Origin: Prevotella sp.
Lineage (GTDB): Bacteria; Bacteroidota; Bacteroidia; Bacteroidales; Bacteroidaceae
Direction: 5' to 3'
NCBI GenBank assembly: GCA_016291495.1
Contig: JAEEXI010000002.1
Location: 49,880-113,879 of the forward strand
DNA length: 64,000 bases
In this document: piece after piece, positions 51,535 through 60,884 of the stretch
Layout: every line of letters begins with the position of its first letter
How positions within the stretch are numbered: the stretch's first letter is position 1
Program-made: the position numbers and the translations under genes
Notes under the pieces: model-generated
The model's database searches: none
Seen by the model: the letters and a program-made list of their open reading frames with translations, nothing else
What the model was told of the DNA's origin: nothing

Positions 51535-53478
51535 ATGATTCAGATTACTTTTCCGGACGGTTCTGTTCGCTCGTATGAGCAGGGCACGACGGGACTTCAG
51601 ATTGCCGAGAGCATCTCACCGGCTCTGGCACGCAGCGTGATTGCCTGCGGTGTGAATGGTGAGACCGTAGAGTTGAACCGTCCCATCATGGAGGACGCAA
51701 CGATTGAACTTTACAAGTTTGACGACGAGCAGGGTAAGCATACCTTCTGGCACACATCGGCCCACTTGTTGGCCGAGGCACTGCAGGAGTTGTATCCTGG
51801 CATCCAGTTCGGTTTCGGACCTGCCGTCGAGAATGGCTTCTTCTATGACGTCCTGCTGCCTAACGGCGAGATGATCAAGGAGAGCGATTTCCCGAAGATT
51901 GAGGATAAGATGCGTGAACTGGCCTCGAAGAAGGAGCCTGTGGTTCGCAAGGAAGTGGCTAAGGCTGACGCCCTGAAGGAGTTTGCTGCCGACGGTCAGA
52001 CGTACAAGTGCGAGCATATTGAGCAGGACCTGGAGGATGGCAGCATCACTACCTATACACAGGGTAACTTCACTGACCTCTGTCGTGGTCCGCACTTGAT
52101 GGACACGGGCGAGATCAAGGCTGTGAAGCTGACGAGTGTGGCCGGTGCTTTCTGGCGCGGCGATGCCACCCGTGAGCAGATGCAGCGTCTGTATGGTATC
52201 TCGTTCCCGAAGAAGAAGATGCTCGACGAGTATCTGGTGATGCTGGAGGAGGCCAAGAAGCGTGACCATCGTAAGATTGGTAAGGAGATGGAGTTGTTTA
52301 TGTTCTCCGATAAAGTAGGTAAGGGCCTGCCCATCTGGTTGCCGAAGGGTACCGAGTTGCGCCTTCGCCTGCAAGACCACTTGCGTAAGGTTCAGAAGCG
52401 TTTCGGTTATCAGGAAGTCATCACGCCGCATATCGGTTCGAAGAACCTTTATATTACTAGCGGACACTATGCCCACTATGGCAAGGATTCGTTCCAGCCC
52501 ATCCATACGCCTGAGGAGGACGAGGAGTATATGCTGAAGCCGATGAACTGTCCGCACCACTGTGAGATTTTCGCATGGAAGCCCCGTAGCTATCGTGACC
52601 TGCCCCTGCGCATCGCGGAGTTCGGTACGGTGTATCGCTACGAGCAGAGTGGTGAGCTGCACGGACTGACGCGTGTTCGTTCGTTTACGCAGGACGATGC
52701 CCACCTCTTCTGTCGTCCAGACCAGGTGAAGCAGGAGTTCCTGAACGTGATGGACATCATCGGTATCGTGCTGAGTGCCTTCGGTTTCAACTTCGAGGCA
52801 CAGATTTCGTTGCGTGATCCTAACGACCACGAGAAGTATGTGGGTACTGACGAGGACTGGGCATTGGCAGAGAAGGCCATCGTTGAGGCTTGTGAGGAAA
52901 AGGGCTTGCCCGCCAAGGTGGAATATGGCGAGGCTGCATTCTACGGTCCGAAGCTCGACTTCATGATCAAGGACGCTATCGGTCGTCGCTGGCAGTTGGG
53001 TACCATCCAGGTGGACTACAACCTGCCGAAGCGTTTCCAGTTGGAATATACCGACGAGGACAACCAGAAGAAGACACCTGTGATGATTCACCGTGCACCG
53101 TTCGGAAGTATGGAGCGTTTCTGCGCCGTACTCATCGAGCACACCAGCGGCCACTTCCCCTTGTGGCTGACGCCTGACCAGGTGGCTATCCTGCCGCTGT
53201 CAGAGAAGTACAACGACTACGCCAAGGAGGTGGCTAAGAAGTTCGACCTTGGAGGTGTGCGTCCTACTATTGACCTGCGCAACGAGAAGCTGGGTCGTAA
53301 GATTCGCGACAACGAGTTGAAGCGTATACCTTATATGGTAATTGTCGGTGAGAAGGAACAGCAGGATGGTACCGTTGCCGTACGTCCGCAGGGCGGTGGT
53401 GAGCAGACGGTGATGACCATCCAGGAGTTCATCGACCACATCAATGCTGAAGTAGCAGAAATGACAAAAGAATTTTAA
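51535..53478 (+). CDS. thrS: Threonyl-tRNA synthetase
   Basis: 647 residues with an N-terminal TGS domain ([17 protein letters not shown]), an editing domain with [11 protein letters not shown] and [11 protein letters not shown], and the class II core: [44 protein letters not shown] and [13 protein letters not shown]. The C-terminal anticodon-binding domain begins near [15 protein letters not shown]. It attaches threonine to its tRNA and edits mischarged serine. Two tandem promoters and an 11-bp array precede it. The next gene starts 2 bp after its stop. Confidence 0.97.
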   Translation: MIQITFPDGSVRSYEQGTTGLQIAESISPALARSVIACGVNGETVELNRPIMEDATIELYKFDDEQGKHTFWHTSAHLLAEALQELYPGIQFGFGPAVENGFFYDVLLPNGEMIKESDFPKIEDKMRELASKKEPVVRKEVAKADALKEFAADGQTYKCEHIEQDLEDGSITTYTQGNFTDLCRGPHLMDTGEIKAVKLTSVAGAFWRGDATREQMQRLYGISFPKKKMLDEYLVMLEEAKKRDHRKIGKEMELFMFSDKVGKGLPIWLPKGTELRLRLQDHLRKVQKRFGYQEVITPHIGSKNLYITSGHYAHYGKDSFQPIHTPEEDEEYMLKPMNCPHHCEIFAWKPRSYRDLPLRIAEFGTVYRYEQSGELHGLTRVRSFTQDDAHLFCRPDQVKQEFLNVMDIIGIVLSAFGFNFEAQISLRDPNDHEKYVGTDEDWALAEKAIVEACEEKGLPAKVEYGEAAFYGPKLDFMIKDAIGRRWQLGTIQVDYNLPKRFQLEYTDEDNQKKTPVMIHRAPFGSMERFCAVLIEHTSGHFPLWLTPDQVAILPLSEKYNDYAKEVAKKFDLGGVRPTIDLRNEKLGRKIRDNELKRIPYMVIVGEKEQQDGTVAVRPQGGGEQTVMTIQEFIDHINAEVAEMTKEF

Positions 53479-53480
53479 AT

Positions 53481-54422
53481 ATGAAACCGACATTATTTCT
53501 CCTTGCTGCTGGTATGGGAAGCCGCTATGGCGGTTTGAAGCAGCTTGACGGTCTGGGACCCAATGGGGAGACCATCATGGACTATAGTATCTACGATGCC
53601 ATCCAGGCAGGCTTTGGTAAGATTGTCTGGGTTATCCGTAAGGACTTCGAAGAGCAGTTCCGTACGCAGATTCTTGCCAAGTACGAGGGACATATTCCCT
53701 GCGAACTCTGTTTCCAGGGTATCGATGCACTGCCTGAGGGCTTCAAGGTGCCAGAGGGACGTGTAAAGCCTTGGGGTACCAACCACGCTGTACTGATGGG
53801 TAAGGATGTCATCAAGGAGCCGTTCTGCGTCATCAACTGCGACGACTTCTACAACCGCGATGCCTTTATGGTCATTGGCAAGTATCTCTCTGAGCTTCCT
53901 GAGGGAGCCAAGAACCAGTATGCGATGGTAGGTTTCCGCGTAGGTAACACGCTGAGTGAGAACGGTACCGTTGCCCGTGGCATCTGTACGAAGAACGACA
54001 AGGGACATCTGACGGATGTCGTTGAGCGCACGGAGATAGTCCGTTGTGCTGCTGACGGTTCCAACGCCGGTGCTGCCAGTGAGCCTATCCGCTATAAGGA
54101 CGAGAACGGCAACTGGGTAGTCGTTGACGACAATACGCCTGTTTCCATGAACATGTGGGGCTTCACACCCGACTATTTTGAGTATTCCGAGGCCTACTTC
54201 AAGGAGTTCCTGAGTGACCCGAAGAATATGGAGAACCTGAAGGCGGAGTTCTTTATTCCGCTGATGGTCAACAAGCTCATCACGGAGGGTACGGCTACCT
54301 GTGAGGTGCTGGATACTACCTCTAAATGGTTTGGTGTGACTTACGCTGCCGACCGTGAGGATACCGTGAATCGTATCCAGAAGTTGGTGGACGAGGGTGT
54401 CTATCCGAATAAACTGTTCTGA
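53481..54422 (+). CDS. NDP-sugar-type nucleotidyltransferase
   Basis: 313 residues. LLAAGMGSRYGGLKQLDGLG is the nucleotide-binding signature of NTP transferases, and FCVINCDDFYNRDAF holds the Mg2+-binding Asp pair. SMNMWGFTPDYFEY and GVTYAADREDTVNRIQKL follow. No left-handed hexapeptide domain is present, so it is not GlmU. The substrate sugar is not clear; the proximity to glmM (three genes on) makes an amino-sugar or lipopolysaccharide role plausible. It overlaps the next start (TGATG). Confidence 0.8.
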   Translation: MKPTLFLLAAGMGSRYGGLKQLDGLGPNGETIMDYSIYDAIQAGFGKIVWVIRKDFEEQFRTQILAKYEGHIPCELCFQGIDALPEGFKVPEGRVKPWGTNHAVLMGKDVIKEPFCVINCDDFYNRDAFMVIGKYLSELPEGAKNQYAMVGFRVGNTLSENGTVARGICTKNDKGHLTDVVERTEIVRCAADGSNAGAASEPIRYKDENGNWVVVDDNTPVSMNMWGFTPDYFEYSEAYFKEFLSDPKNMENLKAEFFIPLMVNKLITEGTATCEVLDTTSKWFGVTYAADREDTVNRIQKLVDEGVYPNKLF

Positions 54423-55456
54423 TGCTGGAAGAGATTATGACAGAAGGGGAGTGCAGTCAACTGCGCTCCCTTATCGATACCGCAGAGACCATTGTGTTGT
54501 GTTGCCATGTGAATGCAGATGGTGACGCACTGGGTTCAATGCTGGGGTTGGCTGAGGTGTTGAGGGGAATGGGAAAGGAGCCGCTGATGGTAGCTCCCGA
54601 CCAATATCCCGACTACCTGAAATGGTTGCCAAACTCCGAGAAGATCGTGCGTTACGACAAGCGCAAGGATTATGTCGATATGGTATTGAAGATTGCTGAT
54701 TTGGTATTCTGTCTCGACTTCAATACCCTGTCTCGGACGGACGCTATGGCGGAGGCTTTGGCGAACTCTCCGGCAAAGAAAGTACTTATCGACCATCATC
54801 TGGAGCCAGGTGTGGATGCGGTACTGACCGTCTCCCATCCTGAGTTGTCGTCCACCAGTGAACTCGTGTTCCGTATTGTCTGGCAGATGGGGCTGTTTCC
54901 TAGCCAGACCAATCATTTTGCCGTTCCTGTCTATTGCGGTATGATGACGGACACGGGCGGTTTCACCTATAATTCCTCTGCTCCCGAAATCTATTTCATC
55001 ATCAGTCAGTTGCTGACCAAGAAGATTAACAAGGACAAGATATACCGTAACGTATATCATAATTATAGTGAGCACCGTATCCGTATGGTGGGCTACGTGC
55101 TTTGCCATAAACTGGTGGTGGACGAGCAACGGCACGCTGCCTTCTATACGCTGACCCGTGAGGATTTGCAGCGTTTCCATTTCATCAAGGGAGATGCTGA
55201 GGGACTGGTCAATATGCCTCTGCAGATCAAGGGCTTGAAGTTGAGTATCTCATTGCGTGAGGATACGGATCGAGACAATATGATATGGGTCAGTCTGCGT
55301 TCTGTAGACGATTTCCCTTGCAACAAAATGGCAGAGCTGTTCTTCAACGGAGGCGGGCATCTGAATGCCTCTGGTGGGAAACTGAATTGCACGATGGATG
55401 AGGCGGTTGAGATAGTCAAACAGGCCATCCTTCATTTCGAAGACACGTTAAAGTAG
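54422..55456 (+). CDS. nrnA: DHH-family phosphoesterase, NrnA-like
   Basis: 344 residues. CCHVNADGDALGSMLGL, FCLDFNTLSR, LIDHHLEPG and CGMMTDTGGFTY are the DHH catalytic motifs with metal-binding Asp and His; GGGHLNASGG is the DHHA1 substrate-binding motif. NrnA enzymes degrade oligoribonucleotides or dephosphorylate pAp. Which activity applies here cannot be told by eye. The gene overlaps its neighbour upstream. Confidence 0.88.
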   Translation: MLEEIMTEGECSQLRSLIDTAETIVLCCHVNADGDALGSMLGLAEVLRGMGKEPLMVAPDQYPDYLKWLPNSEKIVRYDKRKDYVDMVLKIADLVFCLDFNTLSRTDAMAEALANSPAKKVLIDHHLEPGVDAVLTVSHPELSSTSELVFRIVWQMGLFPSQTNHFAVPVYCGMMTDTGGFTYNSSAPEIYFIISQLLTKKINKDKIYRNVYHNYSEHRIRMVGYVLCHKLVVDEQRHAAFYTLTREDLQRFHFIKGDAEGLVNMPLQIKGLKLSISLREDTDRDNMIWVSLRSVDDFPCNKMAELFFNGGGHLNASGGKLNCTMDEAVEIVKQAILHFEDTLK

Positions 55457-55472
55457 CCTAATATTGCAGATA

Positions 55473-55496
55473 TTTGGTATTTTATTTGTAAATTTG
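55473..55496 (+). promoter_or_regulatory. Compact promoter-like motif before the DUF4827-like gene
   Basis: TTTGG and TAAATTTG with only 12 bp between. A second ATTG 22 bp upstream of the -7 box may be the real -33 box. Confidence 0.4.
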
Positions 55497-55523
55497 CGCC
55501 CGAAATCAAAAGGAATAATAAAT

Positions 55524-56186
55524 ATGAAGAGAACATATAGTCTGCTGATATTGCTCTGCGGCATCTTGTTTCTGACCAGTTGTAACAAAGGTGAGACCTA
55601 TTCGGACTTGAAAGAGGCCGAGCGTGATGCCATTAATCGCTTTATCGCCGATAATGATATCTTAGTGATTAGTGAGGATAAGTTTAATTCGCAAGGACAG
55701 ATGACCGATGTTGCTGCAAACGAGTTTGTCTATCTGAACAGGAGTGGTGTCTACATGCAGATTGTCCGTGAGGGTTGTGGCGAGAAAGTGAAGGATGGGG
55801 AGTCGTTGGAGATTCTCTGCCGTTTCATGGAGTATAATATCAAGGAGGGAAAGCTTGAGGTAAGAAACGATATTCCTTATTATGTGGTTGTTTCGAATGT
55901 GAGATACGACTATTCCAGTGCTCCTGACAAGATGAGCGTAGAACGTATTGGCAATAGTTTCACGGCGTCTTTCGTCAATGGTGCCATGAGTCTGTATCAC
56001 AGTTCCGCAGCTGTTCCTGCCGGATGGTTGGTTCCTTTGTTGTACGTGTATGTGGGTCGTTATGAAGATGACGATGACGAGATTGCAAAGGTACGCCTGA
56101 TAGTTCCCCATTCCCAGGGTACGGCAGATGCCTCAGCCGGTGTCTATCCCTGTTATTACGAGCTTACTTACGAAAGAGATTATTAA
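55524..56186 (+). CDS. DUF4827-like lipoprotein
   Basis: 220 residues from ATG 55524; the longer frame passes through the promoter and was rejected. LLILLCGILFLTSCNKG is a lipoprotein signal with Cys19 or so. The fold contains FIADNDILVISED, NEFVYLNRSGVYMQIVREG and GAMSLYHSSAAVPAGWLVPL, resembling an FKBP-like domain without obvious isomerase residues. Bacteroidales frequently place it before glmM. It acts in the periplasm; function unknown. Confidence 0.78.
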   Translation: MKRTYSLLILLCGILFLTSCNKGETYSDLKEAERDAINRFIADNDILVISEDKFNSQGQMTDVAANEFVYLNRSGVYMQIVREGCGEKVKDGESLEILCRFMEYNIKEGKLEVRNDIPYYVVVSNVRYDYSSAPDKMSVERIGNSFTASFVNGAMSLYHSSAAVPAGWLVPLLYVYVGRYEDDDDEIAKVRLIVPHSQGTADASAGVYPCYYELTYERDY

Positions 56187-56198
56187 TACTAAGATAAC

Positions 56199-57590
56199 AT
56201 GACACTTATTAAATCAATTTCCGGTATCCGTGGAACGATAGGTGGTTCTACGGGCGATACATTGAATCCCCTTGATATCGTAAAGTTTACCACTGCCTAT
56301 GCGCAGTTTATTCGTCGTGAGCGTAAAGGAACCTCCAACAAGATTGTGGTGGGACGTGATGCCCGTATCTCAGGCGAGATGGTGAAGAACGTGGTATGCG
56401 GAACATTGATGGGAGTGGGCTATGATGTGATTGACATTGGTCTTGCCACCACGCCGACGACAGAACTCGCTGTACGGATGTCTGGTGCAGATGGCGGTAT
56501 CATCATTACGGCCTCTCATAATCCCCGTCAGTGGAATGCCTTGAAACTGCTGAACAGTGAGGGTGAGTTCCTGACAGCTGCTGATGGTGCCATCGTGCTT
56601 GCCATTGCAGAACGTGAGAACTTCGAGTATGCTGACGTGGACCATCTGGGACATTATATCGAAGACCATACGTTTGATGCCCGTCATATCGAGAGTGTGC
56701 TGCAGTTGAAACTGGTTGACGTGGAGGCTGTCAAGAAGGCGCAGTTTAAAGTATGTGTCGATACCATCAATAGTGTGGGTGGCGTCATTCTGCCCAAGCT
56801 CTTGGATGAGTTAGGCGTCACATATACCATCCTGAATGGTGAGCCTACCGGTGACTTTGCTCATAATCCGGAGCCCTTGGAGAAGAACTTGCAGGGTATT
56901 ATGGATGAGATGAAGACAGGTAAGTATGACTTGGGTATCGTGGTGGATCCTGATGTTGACCGTCTGGCCTTTATCTGTGAAGATGGAAAGATGTTTGGCG
57001 AGGAGTATACGCTGGTCAGTGTGGCTGACTATGTCTTGTCGAAGACGAAGGGTAATACGGTTTCCAACCTTTCTTCTACCCGTGCTCTGCGTGATGTGAC
57101 GGAGAAGCATGGCGGAACGTATGCCGCTGCTGCCGTCGGTGAGGTGAATGTCACTACGAAGATGAAGGAGGTGAATGCCGTCATTGGTGGTGAGGGTAAT
57201 GGTGGTGTTATCTATCCAGAGAGCCATTACGGACGTGATGCGTTGGTAGGTATTGCCCTGTTCCTGACTTCTTTGGCTGCAAAAGGCTGTAAGGTCAGTA
57301 AGCTGCGTGCCACTTTCCCCGATTATCAGATTGCGAAGAATCGTATTGACCTGACTCCTGAGACCGATGTGGATGCCATCCTCGTAAAGGTGAAGGAGAT
57401 GTTTGCTGCTGATGCAACGGCACAGGTGAATGACATTGACGGTGTGAAGATTGACTTCCCCGACAAGTGGGTTCATCTGCGTAAGTCGAATACGGAGCCG
57501 ATTATTCGTGTGTATAGCGAGGCAGCCACGATGGAGGAGGCTGACGCTATCGGCAAGAAACTCATGCAAGTGGTTTATGACATGCAATAA
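56199..57590 (+). CDS. glmM: Phosphoglucosamine mutase
   Basis: 463 residues. GIRGTIGG starts the family pattern, IITASHNPRQWNALKLLN contains the phospho-acceptor Ser, DPDVDRLAFICEDG the Mg2+ loop, GGEGNGGVIYPESHYGRDAL the sugar-binding loop and RKSNTEPIIRVYSEA the phosphate-binding loop. It interconverts glucosamine-6- and -1-phosphate for peptidoglycan and lipid A. The short GEGNGG sugar loop fits GlmM better than phosphomannomutase, but the latter cannot be excluded. Confidence 0.88.
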   Translation: MTLIKSISGIRGTIGGSTGDTLNPLDIVKFTTAYAQFIRRERKGTSNKIVVGRDARISGEMVKNVVCGTLMGVGYDVIDIGLATTPTTELAVRMSGADGGIIITASHNPRQWNALKLLNSEGEFLTAADGAIVLAIAERENFEYADVDHLGHYIEDHTFDARHIESVLQLKLVDVEAVKKAQFKVCVDTINSVGGVILPKLLDELGVTYTILNGEPTGDFAHNPEPLEKNLQGIMDEMKTGKYDLGIVVDPDVDRLAFICEDGKMFGEEYTLVSVADYVLSKTKGNTVSNLSSTRALRDVTEKHGGTYAAAAVGEVNVTTKMKEVNAVIGGEGNGGVIYPESHYGRDALVGIALFLTSLAAKGCKVSKLRATFPDYQIAKNRIDLTPETDVDAILVKVKEMFAADATAQVNDIDGVKIDFPDKWVHLRKSNTEPIIRVYSEAATMEEADAIGKKLMQVVYDMQ

Positions 57591-57595
57591 ACAAG

Positions 57596-57628
57596 AAGTG
57601 CTTCCCAATCGGAAGCACTTTTCTTTTT
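57596..57628 (+). terminator. Terminator of glmM
   Basis: AAGTGCTTCC and GGAAGCACTT form a 10-bp stem with loop CAATC and a T-rich tail. The A-run on the left makes it possibly bidirectional for trmB, which ends at 57633. Confidence 0.9.
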
Positions 57629-57632
57629 CTCT

Positions 57633-58394
57633 TTATTTACTCGTCTCCAGCGAACTGCGTTTGTCACGTCGGTAGGAGCGGTAGTCGTCGAGCGGTATCT
57701 CGATATCAGGCTCTTCCAGTGCTCCTTCATGAGGCAAGTGGAACTTCATATACTTGATGTTCAGTCCTCGGTCTATCCACATCTGCTCGTAGTAGGTCTG
57801 GATGGAGGCAGCGACAGGGTCACTGCATAGAGGACCGTAGAGGTCTTCTGTGCGGAAGTCTAAGGGCAGGTGGTTCTTCTCCACCATATAGGTGGTATAG
57901 GTGAAGAGGAAGTTAGAGTCGGTCTTCAGATGGATAATGCCTCCGTCAATCAGGAAACGACGATAGCGGTTCATGAAGTAGGTGGAGGAAAGTCGTTTGC
58001 GTGGGTTCTTCATCTGTGGGTCGGAGAATGTCAGCCATATTTCCTGTACCTCATCGGGAGCGAAGAAGCGCTCAATAATCTCGATATTGGTACGTAGGAA
58101 GGCAACGTTCTTCAGTCCCTCCTTGATAGCCTGTGTAGCACCAGTCCACATACGGGCTCCTTTGATGTCCACCCCGATGAAGTTCATATTGGGATAGAGC
58201 TTGGCGAGTCCAACGGTATATTCTCCCTTGCCGCAGCCCAGTTCCAGCACAATGGGGTTGTCGTTATGGAAGTATTGTTCGTGCCAGTGTCCCTGCATCT
58301 CAAACGGAACGTGTTCCACTACCGAATAGGGGTATTGGAACACGTTCTCATAAGTCTCCATGTCGGCGAATTTCGCCAGCTTGCCTTTACTCAT
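57633..58394 (-). CDS. trmB: tRNA (guanine46-N7)-methyltransferase
   Basis: 253 residues. [20 protein letters not shown] is the S-adenosylmethionine motif [17 protein letters not shown] follows, and [19 protein letters not shown] is the TrmB signature. The enzyme makes m7G46 in the variable loop of tRNA. Compared with the family it carries a C-terminal extension with [20 protein letters not shown]. It starts 12 bp after ilvE. Confidence 0.93.
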   Translation of the reverse strand: MSKGKLAKFADMETYENVFQYPYSVVEHVPFEMQGHWHEQYFHNDNPIVLELGCGKGEYTVGLAKLYPNMNFIGVDIKGARMWTGATQAIKEGLKNVAFLRTNIEIIERFFAPDEVQEIWLTFSDPQMKNPRKRLSSTYFMNRYRRFLIDGGIIHLKTDSNFLFTYTTYMVEKNHLPLDFRTEDLYGPLCSDPVAASIQTYYEQMWIDRGLNIKYMKFHLPHEGALEEPDIEIPLDDYRSYRRDKRSSLETSK

Positions 58395-58406
58395 TAATGA
58401 TAATCA

Positions 58407-59423
58407 TTAATCGATAACCACCGTTGTCCAGCCGTGCTTGTCCTCAATCTCACCGTACTGGATACCGCGCAGGGTATCGAAGAGTTTCTTCGACATCGGA
58501 CCTGGCTTCTCACCGAAGGAGTAGCGCTTGCCAGTGTCGAGGTCGTCGATGTAAGAAATGGGTGAGATGACGGCGGCTGTTCCGCAGGCACCTGCCTCCT
58601 CGAAGGTCTCGAGCTCCTCTTCAGGAATCGGACGGCGCTCTACCTTCATACCTAGGTCCTCTGCTACCTGCATCAAACTCTTATTCGTGATAGAGGGCAG
58701 GATAGACGTTGACTTCGGAGTGATATAAGTGTTGTTCTTGATGCCGAAGAAGTTGGCGGCACCGCACTCGTCCATGTATTTCTTCTCCTTGGCGTCGAGG
58801 TAGAACTCGCAGGCGTAGCCCTTCTCGTGGGCCAGATTGTTGGCAAACAGGGAAGCGGCATAGTTACCACCCACCTTGTACTTACCTGTGCCGAGGGGAG
58901 CCGAGCGGTCGTAGTCGCGGATAATCACGTAAGGATTAGCAGCGAAGCCTCCCTTGAAGTACGGGCCTACGGGGGTGACGAAGATTAGGAAGCAATACTC
59001 CTTGGCGGGATGTACACCTACCTGAGCGCTTGTACCGATGAGCAGCGGACGGATATAGAGTGTGGCACCGCTCTCGTAGGTGGGAATCCACTCCTGATTG
59101 AGGCGAACCACCTTCTTCACCATCTCCGTGAACAACTCTGTGCTCACCTCAGGCATCATGATGCCGCGGCAAGTACTCTGCAGACGGGCTGCATTCTCAT
59201 CCACACGGAAGATACGCACCTTGCCGTCGGGACAACGATAGGCCTTCAAGCCCTCGAATGCCTCCTGACCGTAGTGCAGGCAGGTAGCGGCCATGTGCAG
59301 GTTCAGATACTCGTCGGAGCAAACCTCTATTTCGCCCCATTTACCGTCGCGATAGTAGCAACGCACGTTGTAGTCGGTCTTCATGTAGCCGAACGACAGA
59401 CTACCCCAATCTAAGTCTTTCAT
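58407..59423 (-). CDS. ilvE: Branched-chain amino-acid aminotransferase
   Basis: 338 residues. The class IV PLP fold is shown by LHYGQEAFEGLKAYRCPDGK, STRCRGIMMPE-like STCRGIMMPEVS, GTGKYKVGGNYAAS with the PLP Lys, EKKYMDECGAANFFG and EEAGACGTAAVISPI. It transfers the amino group to the oxoacids made by IlvD to give valine, leucine and isoleucine, so it completes the ilv pathway but lies 30 kb from it. It has its own promoter. Confidence 0.95.
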   Translation of the reverse strand: MKDLDWGSLSFGYMKTDYNVRCYYRDGKWGEIEVCSDEYLNLHMAATCLHYGQEAFEGLKAYRCPDGKVRIFRVDENAARLQSTCRGIMMPEVSTELFTEMVKKVVRLNQEWIPTYESGATLYIRPLLIGTSAQVGVHPAKEYCFLIFVTPVGPYFKGGFAANPYVIIRDYDRSAPLGTGKYKVGGNYAASLFANNLAHEKGYACEFYLDAKEKKYMDECGAANFFGIKNNTYITPKSTSILPSITNKSLMQVAEDLGMKVERRPIPEEELETFEEAGACGTAAVISPISYIDDLDTGKRYSFGEKPGPMSKKLFDTLRGIQYGEIEDKHGWTTVVID

Positions 59424-59461
59424 ATTGTTATAATTTTAATCCTTTTCGTTGTAAATTGCTG

Positions 59462-59493
59462 CAAAAGTACATAATTTGCAGCACACTTGCAAA
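59462..59493 (-). promoter_or_regulatory. Promoter of ilvE-trmB
   Basis: On the reverse strand TTTG (59490-59493), 20-bp spacer, TACTTTTG (59462-59469). The ilvE start is 38 bp downstream. Confidence 0.8.
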
Positions 59494-59504
59494 TGAAATG
59501 TGCA

Positions 59505-59696
59505 TTATTTGTCTTCTTCGAGTATCTTTTTGATATCGCCGTCGATTTTTGTCAACTGATCCTTGCATAGCTTGATGAGTTCTTTTGCCTTTTTCAACTG
59601 TTCGGCGAGTTCATCAATACCATACTCATTACGCTCCATTTTCTGTACGATTTCGTCCAGTTGGTGCAGTGCCTCCTCATACTTCTTTGTTTCCAT
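59505..59696 (-). CDS. xseB: Exodeoxyribonuclease VII small subunit
   Basis: 63 residues from ATG 59696; a longer version from 59729 is possible but lies deeper in xseA. KYEEALHQLDEIVQKMERNE and KKAKELIKLCKDQLTKID are the two helices of XseB. It overlaps xseA, and small and large subunits are expected to be made together. The enzyme degrades single-stranded DNA from both ends. Confidence 0.9.
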   Translation of the reverse strand: METKKYEEALHQLDEIVQKMERNEYGIDELAEQLKKAKELIKLCKDQLTKIDGDIKKILEEDK

Positions 59697-60864
59697 ATAT
59701 GACTTTTGATTTGATACTTCCTTTTTCAACTCTAGTCTCTATCTCGTCGCCTTCTTTCAGATGTTGAGGGTCGCGTACTACTTTTCCGTTATGAAGAGTA
59801 ATACTATAGCCCCGCCTCAACAACAAGTTCGGATCAAACGATATCACTTTCTGTTCTGCGAGTTCCAGATAATGATGCTCATGGGTCAGGCGTTGACTGA
59901 TAGCATGTTGCAGCCGCTCATAACGCTGTTCCAGTTGATGCTCCATATTCGTCCTCACCATTGAGAACAAGAAGGAGATACGCTGTTGCAAGTCGTTGAC
60001 GTGTTGGAGGGTATCTGCAAGATGGGCAATTAGGAATGCTGCTGTTGCCGTAGGAGTCTTCACCCTTGTATTCGACACCATATCCAGCACACACTCGTCC
60101 CTGTCGTGTCCGATGCCTGTGATGATGGGCAGTGGGAAATTCGCCACGTTCTCGGCTAGTGCCAATGTGTCGAAGCCGCTCATGTCACTCGTCGAACCAC
60201 CTCCCCGGATTATTACTACTACGTCGAAATCGTCTATCCGTTCATGAATACGGTTCAGGGCAGCAATGACACTCTGTTCCACTTGTTCTCCCTGCATGAT
60301 GGCAGGAAATAGGGTGGGAAAGAACTGTAGGCCATATTCATTCTCAGCGAGTTGACGACAGAAATCGCCATAGCCTGCTGCCGTCTCTGCAGAGATGATG
60401 GCGATACGTTGACAGAAACGCGGAATGACCAGTTCACGTTGTAGGTCGTAGACACCTTCCTCCTTCAGCTTTCGGATAATTTCCAGACGACGTTGTGCTA
60501 GGTCTCCCAATGTGAAAGTAGGGTCGACGTCCGTGACAATCCACGAGAATCCATATGCCTCGTGAAACTGGGCGTAAACTTTCAGTAGAACCTTCATACC
60601 AGCTCGCAATGACTGCCCTGTGGTACGTTCGAAGTAGGGCTTTACCATTGCCCATGTCTGTTTCCAACATTTGGCAGAGGCGCGTGCAATGGGTGTATTG
60701 GAGGTCTCGTCTTTCTCTACGAGTTCCATATAACAGTGTCCCCGGCTCTCCCTGCATTCCGACAGTTCCGCCTCTACCCAATACTCATCAGGCAGCTCCA
60801 TTTCTATGGCCTCACGTACGAGGGCATTTAGCAGTTGTAGTGTATACCTCTTCTCGCTATTCAC
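59677..60864 (-). CDS. xseA: Exodeoxyribonuclease VII large subunit
   Basis: 395 residues starting at a GTG (60862-60864). An N-terminal OB-fold (YWVEAELSECRESRGHCYME) is followed by the catalytic domain with PRFCQRIAIISAETAAGYGD, VIIRGGGSTSDMSGFD, and ITGIGHDRDECVLDMVSNTR with TPTAT. The C-terminal coiled coil ends in LLRRGYSITLHNGKVV. The first codons lie in a heptamer array that also forms the end of the upstream subtilase gene; the two genes overlap by 8 bp. Confidence 0.94.
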   Translation of the reverse strand: MNSEKRYTLQLLNALVREAIEMELPDEYWVEAELSECRESRGHCYMELVEKDETSNTPIARASAKCWKQTWAMVKPYFERTTGQSLRAGMKVLLKVYAQFHEAYGFSWIVTDVDPTFTLGDLAQRRLEIIRKLKEEGVYDLQRELVIPRFCQRIAIISAETAAGYGDFCRQLAENEYGLQFFPTLFPAIMQGEQVEQSVIAALNRIHERIDDFDVVVIIRGGGSTSDMSGFDTLALAENVANFPLPIITGIGHDRDECVLDMVSNTRVKTPTATAAFLIAHLADTLQHVNDLQQRISFLFSMVRTNMEHQLEQRYERLQHAISQRLTHEHHYLELAEQKVISFDPNLLLRRGYSITLHNGKVVRDPQHLKEGDEIETRVEKGSIKSKVIYGNKEV

Positions 60865-60884
60865 TTTTCACTCTCCATTTTTCG
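60857..60884 (-). repeat. 7-bp-period array shared by subtilase end and xseA start
   Basis: Plus-strand units CTATTCA, CTTTTCA, CTCTCCA, TTTTTCG. It contains the stop of the subtilase gene and the GTG of xseA. Confidence 0.72.

Noticed and set aside
53481..54422. GlmU
   Set aside because: Only the nucleotidyltransferase half is present; the acetyltransferase hexapeptide domain is missing.
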